Assembly (NCBI GenBank): GCA_937128785.1
Contig: CAKZMS010000055.1
Span: forward strand, 1 to 9,408
Source: an uncultured Opitutaceae bacterium
GTDB lineage: Bacteria; Verrucomicrobiota; Verrucomicrobiia; Opitutales; Opitutaceae
Reading direction: 5' to 3'
DNA length: 9,408 bases
In this document: positions 5,717 to 9,408 of the stretch, in pieces
Position numbering within the stretch: the stretch's first letter is position 1
How the letters are laid out: each line of letters starts with the position of its first letter
The notes under the pieces: generated by a model
Seen by the model: the letters and a program-made list of their open reading frames with translations, nothing else
What the model was told of the DNA's origin: nothing
Databases searched by the model: none
Made by a program: the position numbers and the translations under genes

Positions 5717-7204
5717 ATGAATTCCGCCTATGAACGTCTCCTCGGCCTCCTCCACAGCCTGCATTTGATTCATTCGGTGCAGGGGCACTTGGGGTGGGAT
5801 GAACAAGTCAATCTGCCGTCCGGTAGTGCCGGATTCCGGGCCGAACAAATGGCCGAGATGGCGCGACTCGCCCACGAAGCCGCCAGTAAACCCGAACTCG
5901 GTGAGGCCCTGGCGGAGTTGGAGACCGACATGGCTGCATTGACCGAGGATCAACGCATCGTCGTGCGGGAGGCCCGCCGTGATTACGATCGGGTGGTGCG
6001 GGTGCCCGCCGATTTTGTAACGGCGAAGGCCCGCCACAGCTCGGCCGCTTTTCACGCCTGGGCCCAAGCGCGTGAGGCGCGTGACTTTGCGGCCTACGCC
6101 CCGTTCATCGAGCGCCACATCGAACTGGCCAAGGAGGAAGCCGACCTGCAGGGGTGGGGGGATCGTCCCTACGACTACGCGGTTGATCTGCATGATCCGG
6201 GGTTCTCCGCGGAGCGAATTTCGGCGCTCTTTGCCGAACTTAAGTCAGGCTTGGTCCCGTTGGTCCAGGCGATCGAAGCCAAAGCCGGCGATTCGGTCAG
6301 CGCGTTGAAGGGGTTCCCGGTTGATGCGCAGCGGACGTTTTTGAGCGAGGTCACGGCTCGACTCGGTTTCGACTACCATCATGGACGGATGGATGTCGCC
6401 TTGCATCCGTTTTGCGAGGGGTCCGGTCTGGATGTGCGGATGACCACCCGCTTTCACGAGGATGAGCCACTTGATTCCCTGTTCAGCTCCATCCACGAAA
6501 CGGGACACGGACTGTATGCCCAAGGCCTGTCGGCCGAACATCAGGCCACGGCTCTTGGCCACCATGTGGGTATGGCGGTGCACGAGTCCCAAAGCCGGAT
6601 GTGGGAAAATCAAGTGGGTCGCAGCCGCGCCCTTTGGCGGTTCTTCGAGCCACGCTACCGCGAACTTTTTGGCCCGCAATTGGAGGGCATCTCCACCGAG
6701 GAATTGTATCGGGAGATCAACGCCGTGCGGCCGACGATGATCCGCGTCGATTCGGATGAGGTGCATTACAACCTGCACATTATTCTGCGTTTCGAGATTG
6801 AGCAGGCCTTGTTCAGCGGCGCGCTGGCGGTCAAAGACCTGCCCGAAGCATGGAACTGCAAGTGTGAGGAATTGCTTGGCAGGCGCCCGGCGCATGATGG
6901 CGCGGGTGTCCTCCAGGACGTGCATTGGAGTGGGGGCGCGTTCGGCTATTTCCCCAGCTATTGCCTGGGCAACATGATCGCCGCCCAAAACTGGGCCAAG
7001 GCGCGCGCGGTACTGCCGGGTCTGGATGATGATTTTGCACAGGGAGATTTTTCCCGATTGCTCGATTGGACGCGTCGGGAGATCCACGACTTGGGTAAAC
7101 GCTACGAGACCCTGGAGCTGGTGGAGCGGGTCACGGGTGAGCCGCTTTCGCCGCAACCGCTGCTGGACTACCTCCGCGAACGCTATGGTGAGATATATCT
7201 GTAA
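5717..7204 (+). CDS. M32-family metallocarboxypeptidase (carboxypeptidase Taq type)
   Basis: A 495-residue zinc carboxypeptidase of family M32, which removes C-terminal residues (not proline) from peptides in the cytosol; members are about 500 residues. The zinc site is complete: HETGH at 260-264 supplies H260 and H264 with E261 as the general base, and E290 in HESQSR (289-294) is the third ligand, at the family's usual distance. Other M32 blocks are DVRMTTR at 239-245, IRVDSDEVHYNLHI at 342-355 and GVLQDVHWSGG at 397-407. No signal peptide is present. The frame is open upstream to an ATG at 5594, but those 41 extra codons run through the terminator hairpin and the tRNA-like fragment and are rejected; the ATG at 5717 gives the normal N-terminus. 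No Shine-Dalgarno is seen. The next gene follows after 6 bases, so the two are very likely co-transcribed. A role in recycling peptides is inferred from the family. Confidence 0.92.
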   Translation: MNSAYERLLGLLHSLHLIHSVQGHLGWDEQVNLPSGSAGFRAEQMAEMARLAHEAASKPELGEALAELETDMAALTEDQRIVVREARRDYDRVVRVPADFVTAKARHSSAAFHAWAQAREARDFAAYAPFIERHIELAKEEADLQGWGDRPYDYAVDLHDPGFSAERISALFAELKSGLVPLVQAIEAKAGDSVSALKGFPVDAQRTFLSEVTARLGFDYHHGRMDVALHPFCEGSGLDVRMTTRFHEDEPLDSLFSSIHETGHGLYAQGLSAEHQATALGHHVGMAVHESQSRMWENQVGRSRALWRFFEPRYRELFGPQLEGISTEELYREINAVRPTMIRVDSDEVHYNLHIILRFEIEQALFSGALAVKDLPEAWNCKCEELLGRRPAHDGAGVLQDVHWSGGAFGYFPSYCLGNMIAAQNWAKARAVLPGLDDDFAQGDFSRLLDWTRREIHDLGKRYETLELVERVTGEPLSPQPLLDYLRERYGEIYL

Positions 7205-7210
7205 GCGCTG

Positions 7211-8020
7211 ATGGGACTCATCGATTCACACACGCATCTCGACTCCTTCCATCGCCGCGGCGAATTATCCGCGACGCTGCAGCGGGTCCGCGAGCAAGAC
7301 GTGGAGGCCCTCATTACGGTGGGGACCGATACCGATGACTGGGAGCTCTACCGGAAGTTGGCCGCAGAGCATGCCGGAGTCATTTACCACACCGTGGGTT
7401 TGCATCCGTGTTCGGTCACAGAGGACTGGGCCGACCGCGTGGCGACGATCGCCGGATTCTGGCAGGCAACGCCGCGGCCGGTCGCGTTGGGGGAGTGTGG
7501 TTTGGATCGATTTCATCTGCCCCAGAAAGACAAAGCGGCGGCGGATCGACTCTTTTCGCTGCAACGGGCGGCGTTTGCGCGCCAGCTGGAACTGGTGAAA
7601 GCACTGGATTGTCCTGTAGTAGTGCACTCCCGCGGGGCGTTTGCCGAATGCGTGGAAATGATTGATGCGAGTGGCGTGGACTGGTCGCGGGTGGTATTTC
7701 ACTGCTTCGCGGAAGGACCGGCCGAGATGTCGGTGCTGATGGAACGGGGAGGGTGGGGATCGTTTACCGGAATTCTCACCTACAAGAACGCGGAGAATGT
7801 GCGGGAAGCCGCGAAGGTGCAGGGACTGGAGCGACTGATGGTGGAAACTGACGCGCCGTATCTCACGCCGGTGCCGCATCGCGGTAAACCCAATGAGCCG
7901 AGTTACGTGCGGCATACCGCAGAGTTCGCCGCCGACATGTTTGGGGTGAGCCTCGATGAGCTGACGGAAGTCACTACCCGCAATGCGCGTGGCTTCTACG
8001 GATTAGTTACAAAGACGTAA
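7211..8020 (+). CDS. TatD-family metal-dependent hydrolase (putative DNase)
   Basis: A 269-residue TIM-barrel metal hydrolase of the TatD family, close to the family's usual length of about 260. E. coli TatD is a 3'-5' exonuclease acting on DNA and RNA; other members are less well defined, so the substrate here is inferred. The metal ligands are in place: H7 and H9 in DSHTHLD, E95 in GECGLD (usually GEIGLD), H139 in VVHSRGA, H164 in FHCFAEG (usually HCFTG) and D214 in ETDAPYL. The GLHP motif and the C-terminal RGKPNEP segment are also typical. No signal peptide is seen, so it is cytosolic. The start at 7211 is 6 bases after the M32 stop and places DSHTH at residues 5-9, as expected. No clear Shine-Dalgarno is present, so translational coupling to the upstream gene is plausible. 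It is not linked to any Tat transport gene here. Confidence 0.92.
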   Translation: MGLIDSHTHLDSFHRRGELSATLQRVREQDVEALITVGTDTDDWELYRKLAAEHAGVIYHTVGLHPCSVTEDWADRVATIAGFWQATPRPVALGECGLDRFHLPQKDKAAADRLFSLQRAAFARQLELVKALDCPVVVHSRGAFAECVEMIDASGVDWSRVVFHCFAEGPAEMSVLMERGGWGSFTGILTYKNAENVREAAKVQGLERLMVETDAPYLTPVPHRGKPNEPSYVRHTAEFAADMFGVSLDELTEVTTRNARGFYGLVTKT

Positions 8021-8128
8021 CGGGAGCTCAAATTCGGAATCCGTCCTTTTCTTTGGACCAACTGCAGGGCACGGATGGGAGCAGCTTTTTAGGAGCTGAA
8101 CCCCGCTCGCTTCCCCTTATCGAATCCG
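8021..8128. other. Short gap between the TatD gene and the pyruvate kinase gene
   Basis: These 108 bases hold no gene. An in-frame TAG at 8090-8092 closes the downstream reading frame. AGGAG at 8091-8095 is too far (33 bases) from the ATG at 8129 to act as its ribosome site. A weak 5-pair hairpin (8082-8086 with 8094-8098) is not convincing as a terminator. Whether the pyruvate kinase has its own promoter cannot be decided. Confidence 0.4.
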
Positions 8129-9408
8129 ATGAAGCCCGAAACCGCCGATCTCGAAAACTACCTGATTCGAACTCATGCGTTGATTGGCTCATTATCCACG
8201 TGGACCGATCGGTTTGCCGAGGAGTTGGAGGCGGTGCATCCCGACAACCGTAAAAGTGCCCTGAATCTCTTGCACTATGTCGCGGCGCGATCGGCGGATC
8301 TGGAAACTTGGCAGCGGGAAATGCGGGACATGGGACTGCCGGCTTACGCGCACGCTGAATCGCACGTGTTGGATAGCTTGGTCTCATTCCGGGAATTGTT
8401 GGAATTACGACTCGGGCGGGACGCTTCTCCCGCGCCGCGCAAGGTCTTGCGCCACCGGGGCGCGGAAAAGCGCCGCCGACGCAATAACAAGGCACTTTTT
8501 GGATCCAAATCAAAGGGGCGACACACCCGAATCATGGTCACGATCCCGGTGGAGGCTGCCGGCGATGCCGATTTGGCGAGGGATCTGGTCCGCGCGGGGA
8601 TGAACTGCGCCCGGATCAACTGTGCGCACGACGGACCCGAGGAATGGATGGCAATGATTCGACATGTGCGGGAGGCTGCGGCAGAGCAGGGCAGGAAAGT
8701 CCGGATCATGATGGATCTGGGAGGTCCCAAATTGCGGACCGGACCGGTCGAGGTCGGCCCGCAGGTGGTTCGCATCAGGCCGGATCGAGACGATCTCGGT
8801 CGCTCCATCAAACCAGCACCAGTTCGCATAGGCACCGCGCCGCAGGACCCATGGGACCGCCGTCCCGAACCCTATGTCAGGGTCGATCGGCAACTTTTCT
8901 CCGCCGCTGAACCTGGCGGCGAAATCAGATTCAAGGACAGTCGAGGCAAGTCATGTCGCATTGTGCTCGGCGCCTCGGACGGGGAGGAGTTTTCGGGGCA
9001 GTGCAACCAATCGTGCTATCTCCCCAGCGGCACGGACCTCACGCTATGGGGCCCGGACGGTAACGAGCGACTGACGTCCGCCGTGGCGGAACTGCTTCCG
9101 CGGGAACAGGCCTTGATTCTGCGCCCGGGAGATTTGCTCCATATCGATGGTGATCCTGCGCCGGGGACCAATGCCCGGTACGACGAACAGGGCAACTTGA
9201 CCGCCCCCGCCCGCATTCCCTGCCTGATGCCCGAGATATTTCCCGATGTCAGCCCGGGCGATCGAATCATGTTTGATGACGGCAAGATTGTCGGGCAGGT
9301 GGCCCAGGCGGATGCCGCGAGCCTGGTGGTGCGGATTACCCATGCGGGGGAGGAGGGTACTCGATTGAGAGCCGACAAAGGTATCAATCTGCCCGATACG
9401 GTTCTCTC
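8129..9408 (+). CDS. Atypical pyruvate kinase with N-terminal extension (3' end outside window)
   Basis: The first 426 codons of a pyruvate-kinase-family protein; no stop is reached. Pyruvate kinase converts PEP and ADP to pyruvate and ATP in the last step of glycolysis. A mostly helical N-terminal domain (about 1-100, with NLLHYVAARSADLETWQ near 46-62) and an Arg/Lys-rich linker (about 104-133) precede the barrel, as in the long atypical pyruvate kinases of some bacteria. The barrel starts at RIMVTIP (134-140, the usual TKIVxTxGP). RINCAH at 162-167 replaces RxNFSH, and DLGGPKLRTG at 196-205 is the usual DLKGPKIRTG. The B-domain end, FDDGKI at 382-387, and KGINLP near 418-423 are clear. Some 180 residues separate the last two blocks, about 120 more than in classical enzymes. 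The catalytic Lys region and the C-domain lie past the window. ATG 8129 is the first start after an in-frame TAG at 8090; no Shine-Dalgarno precedes it. Confidence 0.85.
   Translation, partial: MKPETADLENYLIRTHALIGSLSTWTDRFAEELEAVHPDNRKSALNLLHYVAARSADLETWQREMRDMGLPAYAHAESHVLDSLVSFRELLELRLGRDASPAPRKVLRHRGAEKRRRRNNKALFGSKSKGRHTRIMVTIPVEAAGDADLARDLVRAGMNCARINCAHDGPEEWMAMIRHVREAAAEQGRKVRIMMDLGGPKLRTGPVEVGPQVVRIRPDRDDLGRSIKPAPVRIGTAPQDPWDRRPEPYVRVDRQLFSAAEPGGEIRFKDSRGKSCRIVLGASDGEEFSGQCNQSCYLPSGTDLTLWGPDGNERLTSAVAELLPREQALILRPGDLLHIDGDPAPGTNARYDEQGNLTAPARIPCLMPEIFPDVSPGDRIMFDDGKIVGQVAQADAASLVVRITHAGEEGTRLRADKGINLPDTVL

Noticed and set aside
5635..5720. Intact tRNA-Cys gene on the minus strand
   Set aside because: No acceptor 5' strand pairs with GCCCTCC, the T-stem has only three pairs and the anticodon stem is broken; only a fragment can be supported.
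6245..7156. 303-codon minus-strand open frame opposite the M32 gene
   Set aside because: It runs antisense to the zinc site and conserved M32 blocks and shows no domain, so it is a shadow of the real gene.
8082..8098. Terminator between the TatD gene and the pyruvate kinase
   Set aside because: The stem is only five pairs with a 7-base loop and no T-run after it.
8344..8893. Minus-strand open frames opposite the pyruvate kinase
   Set aside because: The + strand frame here carries the conserved RINCAH and DLGGPK blocks and stays open to the window end; the minus frames have no family features.

Overview
The window is about 9.4 kb of GC-rich bacterial chromosome, densely coding, mostly on the + strand, with no insertion sequence, integrase, CRISPR array or plasmid function visible. 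Protein style (a large UvrA, an M32 carboxypeptidase next to a TatD hydrolase, tandem TSGGD-repeat secreted proteins, an atypical long pyruvate kinase) and the lack of Shine-Dalgarno sequences suggest a Verrucomicrobiota-like (possibly Opitutales) bacterium. That placement is an inference from general resemblance and was not tested by a search.

Layout. 1-2163: the C-terminal three quarters of uvrA, cut by the window start. 2174-2782 (minus): a nitroreductase, convergent with uvrA with only 10 bases between the stops. 2783-2934: a divergent intergenic region. 2935-3381: a small glycine-zipper lipoprotein. 3389-3419: a strong hairpin. 3518-4468 and 4613-5554: two tandem secreted DUF4097-type (putative adhesin) proteins built as beta-solenoids. 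They are separated by 144 bases packed with inverted repeats, and a dyad with a -10-like core abuts the second start codon. 5597-5632: an intrinsic terminator, followed by a tRNA-like fragment on the minus strand. 5717-7204: an M32 carboxypeptidase. 7211-8020: a TatD-family hydrolase, 6 bases downstream. 8129 to the window end: an unusual pyruvate kinase with an extra N-terminal domain and a large insertion, cut at its 3' end.

The genes fall into three groups. uvrA and the nitroreductase are ordinary housekeeping or redox genes. The middle block (lipoprotein plus two DUF4097 proteins) is a cell-envelope block: all three have export signals, but each appears to be its own transcription unit with its own terminator. 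M32, TatD and possibly the pyruvate kinase form a metabolic or turnover run on the + strand.

The least ordinary signals are the shared rung geometry of the two DUF4097 paralogues (an exact 18-residue period, then 21, 21 and about 39), the promoter/operator dyad that ends one base before a start codon and predicts a nearly leaderless transcript, the tRNA-like fragment between a terminator and the M32 gene, and the pyruvate kinase with a potassium-independent signature. I did not find a clear multi-gene system of a new type.
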